A stretch of 64,000 nucleotides of DNA from Pseudomonas fluorescens (GTDB taxonomy: Bacteria; Pseudomonadota; Gammaproteobacteria; Pseudomonadales; Pseudomonadaceae), in assembly GCF_002022275.1 (NCBI RefSeq), contig NZ_MSDF01000014.1:416811-480810 (forward strand), written 5' to 3'. Positions 1 through 9,756 of this stretch are shown piece by piece. The notes beneath the pieces were generated by a model. It had not been told where the DNA came from. It worked only from the letters and a program-made list of their open reading frames with translations, and made no database searches. The stretch's first letter is position 1. The number at the start of each line of letters is the position of its first letter. A program made the position numbers and the translations under genes.

Positions 1-525
1 GGCGGCTGGTTTTGCAGCAGCCGATTTGGCAGCTGGCTTGGCTGCAGCTTTAGCTGGCGCCTTGGCAGCAACTGCTTTGCTCGCAGGCTTTTTCGCTGTG
101 CTCGCGGAAACCGCTTTTGCCGGGGTACGAGTACCCAGTACTTTAGCCACAGCTTCTTTCACACGACCAACGCCCTGGGCCAGTTTCAGGCTTTCCTGAG
201 CATCTTTTTTGAGTTGGGAAATGTAGGTGCGGGTTTCAGCCTGGCGATCCTTGAGGGCGTCCAGCAGGTCCTCAAGTTCTTTGACAGCGTCTTTGGCTTT
301 GGCTTGCGCCTTGGCCTTGCCGGCAGTAGCGGCGTCTTGCAGTTTGGTGCGGGATTTATGCAGCTTTTCTTGCGCTTTACCGCGTTGTTTTTCCAGCTTG
401 GCGAGCAGTTTTTCTGCATCGGCCAAGGCTTGGGAACAAGCGCTTTCCAGATGTTCGAGCAAGCTGCCCGAGAGTTGTTGGAGTAAATGCAACGGGGTAT
501 TAACAGGCTTCTGTTTGGCCGACAT
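1..525 (-). CDS. algP: AlgP (AlgR3), histone-like alginate regulatory protein, C-terminus cut by window edge
   Basis: The reverse-strand frame opens with ATG at 525, just downstream of a strong purine-rich ribosome site (ggaggt on the minus strand). It runs off the left edge with no stop. The N-terminal 110 or so residues are helical and charged (MSAKQKPVNTPLHLLQQLSG...). From about residue 130 the sequence turns into Lys/Ala/Pro repeats of the KPAA/AAAK type, the histone-H1-like tail that defines AlgP in P. aeruginosa, where it affects alginate gene transcription. The tail in this family is a tandem-repeat tract and varies in length between strains; only its first part is visible here. It neighbours the FKBP gene and algQ, the usual arrangement in Pseudomonas. 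Confidence 0.93.
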   Translation of the reverse strand, partial: MSAKQKPVNTPLHLLQQLSGSLLEHLESACSQALADAEKLLAKLEKQRGKAQEKLHKSRTKLQDAATAGKAKAQAKAKDAVKELEDLLDALKDRQAETRTYISQLKKDAQESLKLAQGVGRVKEAVAKVLGTRTPAKAVSASTAKKPASKAVAAKAPAKAAAKPAAKSAAAKPAA

Positions 526-717
526 GGTTTACCTCCTGGCTGACGTGGGTGCGGCTCATACTAGCCCTCTGCTCTTACCGCCGCTAGGGCATGTTGACAG
601 TATCGTTTGCCTTGCGTTGCACCGTGAGAAAATTCTTATCGATATAACGAAAAACCGCGGCACTTTTTAAGCACTCACACTGGCATAATCCGTCGCACTT
701 TCGGCGGGAGCATGCCC

Positions 718-1395
718 ATGTCGCGTTACCTTTTTCTAGTGCTTGGCTTGGCGATTTCGGTGGCCAATGCAGGCGAGCAAGCGCCACCAAAAACTACTAC
801 GCAAGACCCGCATGACCTCGCCTACAGCCTGGGCGCAAGCCTCGGTGAGCGCTTGCGCCAGGAAGTCCCCGACCTGCAGATTCAGGCGCTGCTCGATGGC
901 CTCAAACAAGCTTATCAAGGCAAGCCACTGGCATTGGATAACGCGCGTATCGAGCAGATTCTCGCGCAACACGAAGCGCAAAGCGCTGCTGATGCTCAGG
1001 CACCGCAGAGTGAAAAAGCACTTGCCGCCGAACAACAATTTTTGACCAAAGAAAAAGCCGCGAATGGCGTGCGTGAATTGGCAGATGGCATCCTGCTCAC
1101 CGAGCTGTCGCCCGGCACAGGCAGCAAGCCGTCAGCCAATGATGAGGTACAAGTAAACTATGTGGGCCGCCTGCCCGACGGGACCGTCTTTGACAAGAGC
1201 ACTCAACCGCAATGGTTTCGCCTGGACAGTGTGATCAGCGGCTGGAGCAGCGCGTTACAGCAGATGCCGGTGGGTGCGAAGTGGCGCCTGGTGATTCCAT
1301 CCGCCCAGGCCTATGGCGCCGACGGCGCTGGAGAGTTGATCCCGCCGTATACACCCCTGATTTTCGAAATCGAGTTGCTTGGCACTCGCCACTGA
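718..1395 (+). CDS. FKBP-type peptidyl-prolyl cis-trans isomerase, periplasmic
   Basis: A 225-residue protein with an N-terminal export signal (MSRYLFLVLGLAISVANA, probable cleavage before GE). An FKBP N-terminal dimerisation-type region follows (about 30-115), then one FKBP rotamase domain (about 125-225) with the motif VQVNYVGRLPDGTVFDKS and the closing TPLIFEIELL. It should catalyse proline isomerisation on exported proteins, like FklB/FkpA/Mip relatives. An ATG at 712 is in frame, but the GGGAG at 706-710 is ideally spaced for the ATG at 718, so that start is preferred. It lies divergently from algP and ends at a terminator shared with algQ. Confidence 0.9.
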   Translation: MSRYLFLVLGLAISVANAGEQAPPKTTTQDPHDLAYSLGASLGERLRQEVPDLQIQALLDGLKQAYQGKPLALDNARIEQILAQHEAQSAADAQAPQSEKALAAEQQFLTKEKAANGVRELADGILLTELSPGTGSKPSANDEVQVNYVGRLPDGTVFDKSTQPQWFRLDSVISGWSSALQQMPVGAKWRLVIPSAQAYGADGAGELIPPYTPLIFEIELLGTRH

Positions 1396-1401
1396 CCCAA
1401 T

Positions 1402-1430
1402 AAAAAAGGTGCGCCATGCGCACCTTTTTT
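1402..1430. terminator. Bidirectional rho-independent terminator between FKBP gene and algQ
   Basis: A perfect 13-bp inverted repeat (aaaaaaggtgcgc / gcgcacctttttt) with a three-base loop lies between two convergent genes. The T tract serves the FKBP gene on the plus strand and the A tract serves algQ on the minus strand. Confidence 0.9.
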
Positions 1431-1447
1431 TATCTCGCCCGCAGGGG

Positions 1448-1906
1448 TCAAACCTGGGTGGCGGACTCTTCCTTGTGGGCGTTGTGCAGCACTTCGATCA
1501 AGCAGTCTTCCAGCTCGAAACGCTCGTGAAGCAGCCCGCCCAATTCCTTGAATTTTTCAGCAACACAATTACCGGCATCACACAGGTCGGTGAATGCCAG
1601 CAGCTTTTCAGTGATGACATCGATGCGCGGGTAAATGGTTTCGGCCAAGTCCAGACCACGCTGATCGTCAAAGGCTTCCGCCTCTTTGGTCAGTTGCTCG
1701 TAAACACCGAAATGGCCGGCAGACACGTAGTCCACCAACACACCGCAAAAATCCTGCAACGGTTCGCGATTCTCAGCCAATGCTTCGGGCTTTGCGCCGA
1801 GAGCATCAAAGGCCCGAACCAGTTCGTGACGTGCCTTCAACCAGCTGTCGATCAGCTTGTGCACACCACCCCAGCGTTCCTGAGCATTCTGACAACTTTC
1901 CAGCAT
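1448..1906 (-). CDS. algQ: AlgQ / Rsd-family anti-sigma-70 factor
   Basis: A 152-residue protein of the Rsd/AlgQ family ([20 protein letters not shown]...), the length expected for P. aeruginosa AlgQ (AlgR2). Rsd proteins bind region 4 of the housekeeping sigma factor and shift RNA polymerase toward alternative sigma factors. In P. aeruginosa AlgQ also affects alginate and siderophore production. The conserved RWxGVHxLID entry and the all-helical, acid-rich composition are visible. It is monocistronic and ends at the shared terminator. The usual algP-FKBP-algQ-dsbB order supports the assignment. Confidence 0.93.
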   Translation of the reverse strand: MLESCQNAQERWGGVHKLIDSWLKARHELVRAFDALGAKPEALAENREPLQDFCGVLVDYVSAGHFGVYEQLTKEAEAFDDQRGLDLAETIYPRIDVITEKLLAFTDLCDAGNCVAEKFKELGGLLHERFELEDCLIEVLHNAHKEESATQV

Positions 1907-2115
1907 GATGATCTCTCTTCCCTATAGGGGCGCTGCTGCCCGGTGACCGCTCAATACTTCAGGGGTAGAGCAGCAGGCGGACAAGGCCGCGTCTGACAAA
2001 CGGTTTCATTAACGCGTGCGGGCCAGATTATGCCCGCATGACTATGGCTTCAAGGTACGCAGGAGAGAAAGTTCATACAAGTGTTTAATCCTGTCCTACA
2101 CACCACAACGCATTT

Positions 2116-2637
2116 TCAGTGCTGCACGAGCTGCAAGCGGCGGCTCGAGAGCGAGTGTGAAAACTGCATGACGCCCAGGATCAACATCGACAGGAAGAAC
2201 AACAGGCTCCACTCCGGAAGGCTCAAATCAAACAGCGTCCAGCTGATTTCAACGCAGTCGACAGTGCCTCTGACCGTCGATTGCAGCGCCTGCCAAAACG
2301 ACAGGTTTTCAATCATGAACTGCACACTGGGCCAGCAATCCGACGCCTGCTCAGGCGTGGCATTTTGTAGCAGCACCTGGCGCACCGCCGTGATGGCGCC
2401 AAGCAGCGCGCAGCCCATACTCGCCAGCCCATAGAGGTAGGCCGTGGTGCGCTTGGGGCTATGAACTGCCGCGACCAGATTGATCAGGGTGAAAGTGGCC
2501 AGGTAGAGGCGCTGCATCTGGCACAGGAAACAGGGCCGGAGCAGCGCGCCAAATTCAAGATAAAACGACGCACCCAACGTCAGCGCACCAGCCATGAACG
2601 CCAGGAGAAACAGGGAGCGTGAAGGTGCCAAAGACAT
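2116..2637 (-). CDS. dsbB: DsbB-family disulfide bond formation protein
   Basis: A 173-residue inner-membrane protein with four predicted membrane helices and both periplasmic cysteine pairs expected of DsbB: C36/C39 in RPCFLCQ and C101/C128 around ASDCWPS and TVDCVEISW. DsbB reoxidises DsbA with ubiquinone. An upstream in-frame codon would add 31 residues rich in Arg and Cys (MLSRNC...) that do not resemble the family, so the ATG at 2637 (MSLAPSRSLFLLAF) is chosen. Pseudomonas genomes often carry two dsbB copies; this position near algQ and the hem genes is the usual one for one of them. Confidence 0.93.
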   Translation of the reverse strand: MSLAPSRSLFLLAFMAGALTLGASFYLEFGALLRPCFLCQMQRLYLATFTLINLVAAVHSPKRTTAYLYGLASMGCALLGAITAVRQVLLQNATPEQASDCWPSVQFMIENLSFWQALQSTVRGTVDCVEISWTLFDLSLPEWSLLFFLSMLILGVMQFSHSLSSRRLQLVQH

Positions 2638-2872
2638 TTTTATCCGTACCGCAAGAGATAGGCCGTTACGGTAGAGGAAAGGCCCGACCGCTTTCAATAC
2701 GCACTGACGCAGACAATTCCGCGAGAGCATAGGGATATGCCGTCAGAACCTGGATGACTTTGGGCGGATGGCGGTAGGAATTTGCTACGTAGCGCTTTAG
2801 ACCTTAGCTTCCAAAGCGTATGGAAGATTGGCCCCACGAAATATCCGGGCCAACCTTCGCTTTTTTCCTACG

Positions 2873-4114
2873 TTAAACGCGCGCAGGCACTGGCAACGGC
2901 GATGCCAGCAGGCGGCTGTCCAACAGGCCCAGGCCTTCCTGGAACAACTGATTACTACGCTCGGTATCGCCCAATTGTGCCAGCAGGCGTGCCAGCTCGG
3001 CACAGGCTTCAGGGTTGCGCTGCACTTGCAGGCTACTTTCCAGGTAGTCCCGCGCCTTGCCCCACAAGCTGTTTTGCAGGCAAAGCCGGCCAAGGGTCAG
3101 CAGCAGGCTGGCGTCATCCGAATGGTCCTTTAGCCAACCTTCGGCAAACTTCAGTTGCCGGGCCGGGTCGCTGCCGCGCAGCAGCCCATAAAGCCGAATC
3201 AAATGGCTGTCGTAACCGCGCTTGATTGCACCGCGCAGCACTTCTTCGGCCTTTGCATCCGCGCCCAGCCGACGCAATTGTTCAGCGTACGCCAAGACCA
3301 GTTGTGGCTCCTGACGCTGGGCGGAAGTCAGTTGCTCCCACGCCCGTTCAAGGGACTGCAACCCCGCTTCGCCCTGCTCTTCACGCTGGACGGCCAGGCC
3401 GAGGTTCTCGCCCCAGGCGCGACGCTCCAGTTCGGCCAACTCGGTAGCCGGAAGTACTTTGTCTTTACGCAGTTCGGGCAGCAGGCGAATCACCGACGAC
3501 CAATCGCCGCGCTGCTGATGCAGGCGCTGCAACTGACGCAAGACCTGCGGGTTATGCGGATGACGCTCATGCATCGCCTGCAAGGTGACCAGAGCACCTT
3601 CCGTATCGCCACGGTCCATCTGCAATTGCGCATGGCTCAAGGCGACGGCCAGTTCCGCCTGGGGCTGGCGCTCGAGGGCGCGCTCCAGCAAACCGTCGGA
3701 CTCTTCATAACGGCCCTGTTCATTGGCCGCACGGGCCGCGCCGAGGTAGTACAGCAAGGGTTGGCGCTCCGCCTCGGCAGCGCGATGCAAATGGCGCTCG
3801 GCACTGGCCCAGCGGCCTTCGGCGAGGTCCATCTGGCCCTGCTCGATCGCAATCTGCACGCGGCGGCTGCGATTACGCCGAGACCACGGGTTAACCACAC
3901 CTCCGGAAGTAGTAACCAGGCTTATGAGCACGCGAACGAGGTAGATCGCCAGACCGATGGCAAACAACGCCAGCAGCGTCGCCCACACGCTCGATTCGTA
4001 ATGCAACACGTGGGGATAAGTAATCAGCACATAACCGGTGTGTTTGGAAATGCCCACAGCCAGCGCCAAGGCGATCGCAATCGCCAGCACCAGGACCACA
4101 TAGAAACGCTTCAT
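2873..4114 (-). CDS. hemY: HemY, inner-membrane TPR protein of the heme operon
   Basis: A 413-residue protein with two N-terminal membrane helices (about 1-22 and 43-65) followed by tetratricopeptide-type helical repeats to the end. The family is linked to the late steps of protoheme synthesis in Enterobacteria and Pseudomonas, but no catalytic activity is established; it is unrelated to the Bacillus protoporphyrinogen oxidase also named HemY. Its start lies 5 bp after the hemX stop, so the two are translationally close. It is the last gene of hemC-hemD-hemX-hemY. Confidence 0.93.
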   Translation of the reverse strand: MKRFYVVLVLAIAIALALAVGISKHTGYVLITYPHVLHYESSVWATLLALFAIGLAIYLVRVLISLVTTSGGVVNPWSRRNRSRRVQIAIEQGQMDLAEGRWASAERHLHRAAEAERQPLLYYLGAARAANEQGRYEESDGLLERALERQPQAELAVALSHAQLQMDRGDTEGALVTLQAMHERHPHNPQVLRQLQRLHQQRGDWSSVIRLLPELRKDKVLPATELAELERRAWGENLGLAVQREEQGEAGLQSLERAWEQLTSAQRQEPQLVLAYAEQLRRLGADAKAEEVLRGAIKRGYDSHLIRLYGLLRGSDPARQLKFAEGWLKDHSDDASLLLTLGRLCLQNSLWGKARDYLESSLQVQRNPEACAELARLLAQLGDTERSNQLFQEGLGLLDSRLLASPLPVPARV

Positions 4115-4119
4115 CGGCT

Positions 4120-5235
4120 CTACTCCTGGGCCGCCGGCGCGGCCGCCGACGACTTGGCTTCATCGGCAGACAGATGACGGCGCTCAAGATAGGCCTGCAC
4201 AGCCGCCAGGCTCGCGGCCAGGTCGGGGGTCACCACGGAAACCGCCTTGGGCTCAAGCTCGGCAATACGCGCCAGCATGGCCTTGCTCTGCGGGTTGTCC
4301 TGATTGAAGTTGTCTTGCAGCACGCTGCGCGCTTCACCCAACGAGCGGCTGTATACCGCTGTTTCGCCATTGAGCGCCGCCCATTGCGCTTGCTCCAGGG
4401 CCAGGCTGAGGGCCAGGCGTACCTGGTTCAAGCCTTGGCCGGCGAGTAGAGGGCGGATGTTGTCGTCCGGGTTGAAATTGATGCGGAAGTAGCGGGAAAT
4501 CTGCTCCCACCATTGGCTCCAGCGATTGTCTGTATCCGTAGTCGGGCGCCCATCAGACCCAGGTTCAGTGAGCTGGTATTCGGGTGCGATCGCCGCCAGT
4601 TGCACGACCTGATCACGCAGCGCCGCCAATTGCAGGTACAGGCCGGTGCGATCCGGTTGTTCGGTGCTGCGCAGCGCGGCAAGGCTCTTGGCCAATTGTT
4701 CGCGGGCTGCGTAGGAACCCGGATCGCTTTGTTCACGAAGAATCTCGTCGGCGCCCTGTACCAGCGACTGGGCACTGTTGATGTCCTGCAAGGCGGACAA
4801 ACGCAAGCTGGCCAGGCGGATCAAGTGCTCGGCCTCGGCCAGTCGCCAGTCCTGTCGGCTGGCGCCCAGCACGGTTTCCAGACGCTGGCTCAAACGCTGC
4901 TGATCACCCTGCAACTGGGCGACCAGGCGGCGGCGCTCCTCCAGCTCGTCCCCCGCAGGCAACTGCGCCAGGCGTGCAGCCAGTTGTTGCTGACTCTGCT
5001 TGAGGGACTGGGATTGATCATCGAGCGTCTGCACCTGGCCCAGCTGCTGCTGGCTGCTGGCTTGCAGGGCGCGGACCTGCCAGATCCCCCAACCGCCGGC
5101 GGCAACACCTGCGGCGCCGAGCAACAGGGCGAGGATTGCCAGGCCATTGCCACGGCGTGGCGCGGTGACCTGTGACTCAACCGGCGCATCAAGTGCGGGT
5201 TGGGTTTCATCTTTAGGCAAGGCTGTTTCGCTCAC
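4120..5235 (-). CDS. hemX: HemX, membrane-anchored heme operon protein (uroporphyrinogen-III C-methyltransferase-like annotation)
   Basis: A 371-residue protein with a charged cytoplasmic N-terminus, one membrane helix at about 31-52 (LAILALLLGAAGVAAGGWGI), then a Gln-rich coiled coil (about 55-125) and a helical periplasmic domain. Proteins of this family are often labelled uroporphyrinogen-III methyltransferases, but no SAM-binding GxGxGD loop is visible, so a structural or scaffolding role is more likely. It sits 41 bp downstream of hemD and 5 bp before hemY. Confidence 0.92.
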   Translation of the reverse strand: MSETALPKDETQPALDAPVESQVTAPRRGNGLAILALLLGAAGVAAGGWGIWQVRALQASSQQQLGQVQTLDDQSQSLKQSQQQLAARLAQLPAGDELEERRRLVAQLQGDQQRLSQRLETVLGASRQDWRLAEAEHLIRLASLRLSALQDINSAQSLVQGADEILREQSDPGSYAAREQLAKSLAALRSTEQPDRTGLYLQLAALRDQVVQLAAIAPEYQLTEPGSDGRPTTDTDNRWSQWWEQISRYFRINFNPDDNIRPLLAGQGLNQVRLALSLALEQAQWAALNGETAVYSRSLGEARSVLQDNFNQDNPQSKAMLARIAELEPKAVSVVTPDLAASLAAVQAYLERRHLSADEAKSSAAAPAAQE

Positions 5236-5276
5236 GTATCCGTCCTTTGCGTATCAGAGAGTGGGGGCGGCCTGCT

Positions 5277-6026
5277 TCATGGGGCAGAACTGCGCAACGC
5301 CACTAACAAAGCCGCGGCACTCGCGCCGCGACAATCCACAACTTTTTCGGCGCCAGCAGCGCGCGCCATTTCATACACACGCGGGCTGGGCACGAACAAC
5401 GGCAACTGCGCCACCTGCGGCCAATCGCCGCCGGCCAGGGCCTGCAGGTGTAAAAAACCCTGCCCACTGCTGACCACCAGGCCGTTCAAGCGTTCCAACT
5501 GGATGCGTTCCATCAACTCTGCGCCGGTGTAAACCGGCAGGAAGCGCCGATACAACTCGAGATAATCGACACTAGCACCTCTCGCGCGCAAGTGCTCAGC
5601 CAGCAGCCCCCTGCCACCCTCGCCGCGCAGGATCAGCACCCGGGCATCAGGGCGTGCAATAGCCTCGCGCAAGGCGGGCAATTGAAGCAAGGCCTCGCTG
5701 TCGTCGCCAGTAGGGGGGTACTTAACATTCAGGCCATGTTCGGCAAGCACCTGCCCGGTGGCTGCGCCGACACTGAACCATGGCAACTGTGGCCATGCTC
5801 GCTCAAGTTGCGCCACGGCAAGGCGCGCCGCAGGCTTGCTGACGACGATCACCGCACAATAACGGCCCAGGTCACGGAAGACCGCTTGCTGTTCAGGTGT
5901 AACAGGAAGCGGTTCGATGCCCAGCAAAGGCAAGCTGCTGCTGAAGATACCGGCTTCGGACAACGACGCCGCCAGGGCCATCGACTCCTCGGCAGGCCGC
6001 GTCAGCAGCACACGCCATTGGGTCAC
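5277..6026 (-). CDS. hemD: Uroporphyrinogen-III synthase HemD
   Basis: A 249-residue protein matching HemD in length and layout: [15 protein letters not shown] at the start, two alternating Rossmann-like lobes, and the conserved stretch [11 protein letters not shown] in the second half. It closes the hydroxymethylbilane made by HemC, with inversion of ring D, to give uroporphyrinogen III, the common precursor of heme, siroheme and cobalamin. The start codon overlaps the hemC stop (ATGA, 4 bp), a typical coupling arrangement. HemD sequences diverge strongly, so context carries part of the call. Confidence 0.94.
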   Translation of the reverse strand: MTQWRVLLTRPAEESMALAASLSEAGIFSSSLPLLGIEPLPVTPEQQAVFRDLGRYCAVIVVSKPAARLAVAQLERAWPQLPWFSVGAATGQVLAEHGLNVKYPPTGDDSEALLQLPALREAIARPDARVLILRGEGGRGLLAEHLRARGASVDYLELYRRFLPVYTGAELMERIQLERLNGLVVSSGQGFLHLQALAGGDWPQVAQLPLFVPSPRVYEMARAAGAEKVVDCRGASAAALLVALRSSAP

Positions 6027-6964
6027 TGTGGACCCGCCTCGCCGTAGATTTTTTGCAGGATGGCGCCGGCGCCTTTTTCCAACAGTTCTTCCGCGACCTG
6101 AATGCCCAAGGCTGTGGCATCACGCTGTGGCCCGCGCACCTCGGCAGTCAGCAACAAACCGCCTTCAGGATCACCGACCAGACCGCGCAGCCAGATATTT
6201 TCACCTTCGAGCACGGCGTAGCAGGCGATTGGTACCTGGCAGCCGCCATTGAGGTGTTTGTTCAGTGCGCGTTCGGCCGTGACACGGACTTCGGTGTCGG
6301 CGTGATCAAGCGGTTTGAGCAATGCATGGATTTCACTGTCGGCGGTGCGGCACTCGATGCCCACCGCGCCCTGCCCGCCTGCCGGCAAACTGTCTTCGAC
6401 GCTGATCGCCGAAGTAATACGGTCTTCAAAACCCAGGCGGATCAAGCCAGCCGCCGCCAGGATGATCGCGTCATATTCACCGGCATCCAGCTTGGCCAGG
6501 CGGGTATTGACGTTGCCGCGCAGAAAGCGAATCTGCAGGTCCGGGCGCCGGGTCAGTAATTGCGCCTGGCGACGCAGGCTGGACGTGCCGACGATGCTGC
6601 CCAACGGCAACTCATCCAAGGACGCGTAGGTGTTGGACACAAAGGCGTCGCGCGGGTCTTCGCGCTCGCAGATGCAATACAGGCCCAGGCCTTGCGGGAA
6701 GTCCATCGGCACGTCTTTCATCGAATGCACGGCGATGTCGGCTTCGTTCTCCAGCAGCGCGGTTTCCAGTTCCTTGACGAACAAACCCTTGCCGCCGATC
6801 TTCGACAGTGGCGAGTCAAGCAGCTTGTCGCCGCGACTGACCATGGGCACCAAGGAAACCTTGAGGCCCGGATGGGCCTGCTCAAGGCGTGCTTTGACGT
6901 ATTCGGCCTGCCACAAGGCAAGGGCGCTTTTACGGGTGGCGATGCGGATTTCGCGAGAGGACAT
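6023..6964 (-). CDS. hemC: Hydroxymethylbilane synthase (porphobilinogen deaminase) HemC
   Basis: A 313-residue protein with the family hallmarks: [20 protein letters not shown] at the N-terminus, [12 protein letters not shown] and HSMKDVPM in domain 1, and [12 protein letters not shown] carrying the cysteine that holds the dipyrromethane cofactor. It polymerises four porphobilinogens into hydroxymethylbilane. It is the first gene of the hemCDXY operon, with a 138-bp gap from algR upstream on the same strand. In P. aeruginosa algR and hemC are adjacent in the same order. Confidence 0.97.
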   Translation of the reverse strand: MSSREIRIATRKSALALWQAEYVKARLEQAHPGLKVSLVPMVSRGDKLLDSPLSKIGGKGLFVKELETALLENEADIAVHSMKDVPMDFPQGLGLYCICEREDPRDAFVSNTYASLDELPLGSIVGTSSLRRQAQLLTRRPDLQIRFLRGNVNTRLAKLDAGEYDAIILAAAGLIRLGFEDRITSAISVEDSLPAGGQGAVGIECRTADSEIHALLKPLDHADTEVRVTAERALNKHLNGGCQVPIACYAVLEGENIWLRGLVGDPEGGLLLTAEVRGPQRDATALGIQVAEELLEKGAGAILQKIYGEAGPQ

Positions 6965-7102
6965 GGATCAATCCGTACTGAATAGATACGGCAGATAATA
7001 ACAGCTCAGGCAAACACGCTTTGATTTGAATCAGCAAGTGCGGGGCCTCCCTGGCCGCGTCGCACCGGGATAAGGGTTAGAGGCCGCGCCACAGCCCTCG
7101 GG

Positions 7103-7849
7103 CTAAAGCTGCTGCATCATTTTGCGCACGCCAGCGACGTGGCGGCGGCTGACGATCAAGGCATCGCCGTTAAGCCCTTTCAAAAACAGCTGAAAGTGTC
7201 CCAGGGGCGTGCGTTGCAGACGCTCTATTCGCTCTCGCGCCACCAGCGCGTTGCGGTGGATACGCACAAAGCGGTCGCCGAACTCATCCTCAAGCGCCTT
7301 GAGCGGCTCATCGAGCAACACTTCGCCAGCCTCGTGACGCAGGGTCACGTACTTGTGATCGGCAATAAAATAGACCACCTGGTTCAGCGGGATCAGCTCG
7401 ATACCTTTGCGGGTCCGTGCGCTGATATGGCTACGCGGCCCATTGCCACTTTGAGCGGCGGGCTGAGTCAGGGCGGCGAGCTGGACGCGGTTGGGGCGCT
7501 CGGCCTTTTTCAGGGCCTTGAGCAATGCCTCGCCCGTGACCGGCTTGAGCAGGAAGGCAACGCCACTGTCTTCCAGCGTCTGCTCGGGAAACTCATCCTG
7601 CGCGGCGCACAACACGACCGCAGGCGGCGATTCTCGCTCACTCAGGCGAGCGGCGACTTGCAGGCCATCAAGGCCTGGCAGGCGGATATCAAGCAGCACC
7701 ACATCCGGTTTGAGGCTGTCGATCAGCGTCAACGCCTCTTCCCCCGTGGTGGCGCTGGGTTCAAGGACTGTATAGCCCTCAAGCTCACTGACCAAACGGC
7801 TCAGTCGCTCGCGGGCTTGGGGTTCGTCATCAACGATCAGGACATTCAT
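7103..7849 (-). CDS. algR: AlgR, LytTR-type response regulator
   Basis: A 248-residue protein with a receiver domain (1-120: acidic pocket DDE at 7-9, phospho-acceptor D54 in VVLLDIRLPG) and a C-terminal LytTR DNA-binding domain (about 140-245: VYFIADHKYVTLRHEAGEVL, FVRIHRNALVARERI). In P. aeruginosa it controls alginate (algD, algC), twitching motility and rhamnolipids. The longer frame starting MCETHAG adds 11 residues not typical of AlgR, so ATG at 7849 (MNVLIVDDEP) is used. The cognate kinase AlgZ/FimS, which sits directly upstream in P. aeruginosa, is not present between algR and argH here. Confidence 0.96.
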   Translation of the reverse strand: MNVLIVDDEPQARERLSRLVSELEGYTVLEPSATTGEEALTLIDSLKPDVVLLDIRLPGLDGLQVAARLSERESPPAVVLCAAQDEFPEQTLEDSGVAFLLKPVTGEALLKALKKAERPNRVQLAALTQPAAQSGNGPRSHISARTRKGIELIPLNQVVYFIADHKYVTLRHEAGEVLLDEPLKALEDEFGDRFVRIHRNALVARERIERLQRTPLGHFQLFLKGLNGDALIVSRRHVAGVRKMMQQL

Positions 7850-8352
7850 ATTGCGCTGGATTCCTGCGTGAGTCTCGCACAAGGATAGCGTAGACAGGTG
7901 CGGTGACTTGCGTCACAGCGATCCACGCTAAGACTAGCGCGAGCGGCAAAAAGTGCCCCGAGAGCGGCACCCAAATTTACCCGGACCTGTTCAATAACGC
8001 CCAAGACCTGCTGCCTTTGCGCATCGTCATAGGGTTTGCTGATACACAATCCGAATACCCCCCTTTTTTAATGGATAGTCTGGGCTATGACCGCATCACC
8101 CGACTTTGGTGCATTCACACACTATCAGTCCAACTGTAGACGCTCGCTGAGACGATATAGCTCATTCGTAAAATATCGCATCAATAAGCCTCTGCTTGCA
8201 GTCTCGTCCCGGACGCGGTCGGCGGCAAGGCACTTAGCCATCTGTGGCGCAAATAAAAATGCCGACCACCCGCAGCACCGCCTCCACGGGCAACCCTGTT
8301 ATTATCGGCGGCACACCTCCACGCCTCTTTTAAGCAGATCACGAGCGAATCC
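7850..8352. other. Divergent intergenic region algR-argH (503 bp), no gene seen
   Basis: No credible coding sequence was found on either strand; the short frames (67-89 codons) have no family likeness and overlap each other. It should hold the algR promoter (minus) and the argH promoter (plus). A small perfect palindrome GTGAC-TTGC-GTCAC at 7903-7916 lies 54-67 bp upstream of the algR start. TATTAT near 8300 could be an argH -10 element, without a convincing -35. In P. aeruginosa this interval holds the algZ/fimS gene. Confidence 0.7.
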
Positions 8353-9747
8353 ATGAGCACCGACAAGACCAACCAGTCCTGGGGCGGCCGCTTCAGTGAA
8401 CCCGTCGACGCCTTCGTCGCCCGCTTCACCGCCTCCGTCACCTTCGACCAGCGCCTGTACCGCCACGACATCATGGGCTCCATCGCCCACGCCACGATGC
8501 TGGCGAAAGTCGGCGTGCTGACTGACGCCGAGCGCGACAGCATCATCGACGGCCTGACCACCATCCGTGGTGAGATCGAAGCCGGCACGTTCGACTGGCG
8601 CGTCGACCTGGAAGACGTGCACATGAATATCGAGGCTCGCCTCACCGACCGTATCGGTGTGACCGGCAAGAAATTGCACACCGGTCGCAGCCGTAACGAC
8701 CAAGTGGCCACCGATATCCGCCTGTGGCTGCGCGATGAAATCGACCTGATCCTGGGCGAAATCACCCGCCTGCAAAAAGGGCTGCTGGAGCAGGCCGAGC
8801 GTGAGTCGGGCACCATCATGCCCGGTTTCACCCACCTGCAAACCGCACAACCCGTGACCTTTGGCCACCACCTGCTGGCCTGGTTCGAAATGCTCAGCCG
8901 CGATTACGAGCGTCTGGTGGATTGCCGCAAACGCGCCAACCGCATGCCGCTGGGCAGCGCAGCACTGGCCGGCACCACGTACCCGATCGACCGCGAATAC
9001 ACCGCGCAACTGCTGGGTTTTGACGCCGTGGGCGGCAACTCTCTGGACGGCGTGTCGGACCGCGACTTCGCCATCGAATTCTGCGCCGCCGCCAGCATCG
9101 CGATGATGCACCTGTCGCGTTTCTCCGAAGAGCTGGTGTTGTGGACCAGCGCGCAGTTCCAGTTCATCGACCTGCCGGACCGCTTCTGCACCGGCAGCTC
9201 GATCATGCCGCAAAAGAAAAACCCCGACGTGCCGGAGTTGGTACGTGGCAAGAGCGGCCGTGTGTTCGGCGCGCTGATGGGCCTGCTGACCCTGATGAAA
9301 GGCCAGCCTCTGGCCTACAACAAGGACAACCAGGAAGACAAGGAACCGCTGTTCGACGCCGCCGACACACTGCGCGACTCGCTGCGCGCGTTTGCCGACA
9401 TGATCCCGGCGATCAAGCCCAAGCACGCGATCATGCGTGAAGCGGCGCTGCGCGGGTTTTCCACCGCGACCGACCTGGCGGACTACCTGGTGCGCCGTGG
9501 CCTGCCGTTCCGTGATTGCCACGAAATCGTTGGCCACGCCGTGAAGTATGGTGTGGACACCGGCAAAGATCTGGCGGAAATGAGCCTGGAAGAGTTGCGC
9601 AAGTTCAGTGACCAGATCGAGCAGGATGTGTTTGCGGTGCTGACGCTGGAGGGTTCGGTGAATGCCCGTGATCACATCGGCGGCACTGCGCCGGCGCAGG
9701 TGAAGGCAGCTGTCGTGCGCGGCCAGGCACTGCTCGCCAGCCGCTGA
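8353..9747 (+). CDS. argH: Argininosuccinate lyase ArgH
   Basis: A 464-residue enzyme of the fumarase/aspartase superfamily, cleaving argininosuccinate to arginine and fumarate in the last step of arginine synthesis. The superfamily signature [12 protein letters not shown] is clear, with [13 protein letters not shown] and [19 protein letters not shown] in the expected places. Full length with a typical N-terminus ([19 protein letters not shown]). It is transcribed divergently from algR. Confidence 0.97.
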   Translation: MSTDKTNQSWGGRFSEPVDAFVARFTASVTFDQRLYRHDIMGSIAHATMLAKVGVLTDAERDSIIDGLTTIRGEIEAGTFDWRVDLEDVHMNIEARLTDRIGVTGKKLHTGRSRNDQVATDIRLWLRDEIDLILGEITRLQKGLLEQAERESGTIMPGFTHLQTAQPVTFGHHLLAWFEMLSRDYERLVDCRKRANRMPLGSAALAGTTYPIDREYTAQLLGFDAVGGNSLDGVSDRDFAIEFCAAASIAMMHLSRFSEELVLWTSAQFQFIDLPDRFCTGSSIMPQKKNPDVPELVRGKSGRVFGALMGLLTLMKGQPLAYNKDNQEDKEPLFDAADTLRDSLRAFADMIPAIKPKHAIMREAALRGFSTATDLADYLVRRGLPFRDCHEIVGHAVKYGVDTGKDLAEMSLEELRKFSDQIEQDVFAVLTLEGSVNARDHIGGTAPAQVKAAVVRGQALLASR

Positions 9748-9756
9748 AAGCTAAAA

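Noticed and set aside
8302..9675. 457-codon minus-strand frame opposite argH
   Set aside because: Shadow of argH, same reasoning; no start signal and no recognisable domain.
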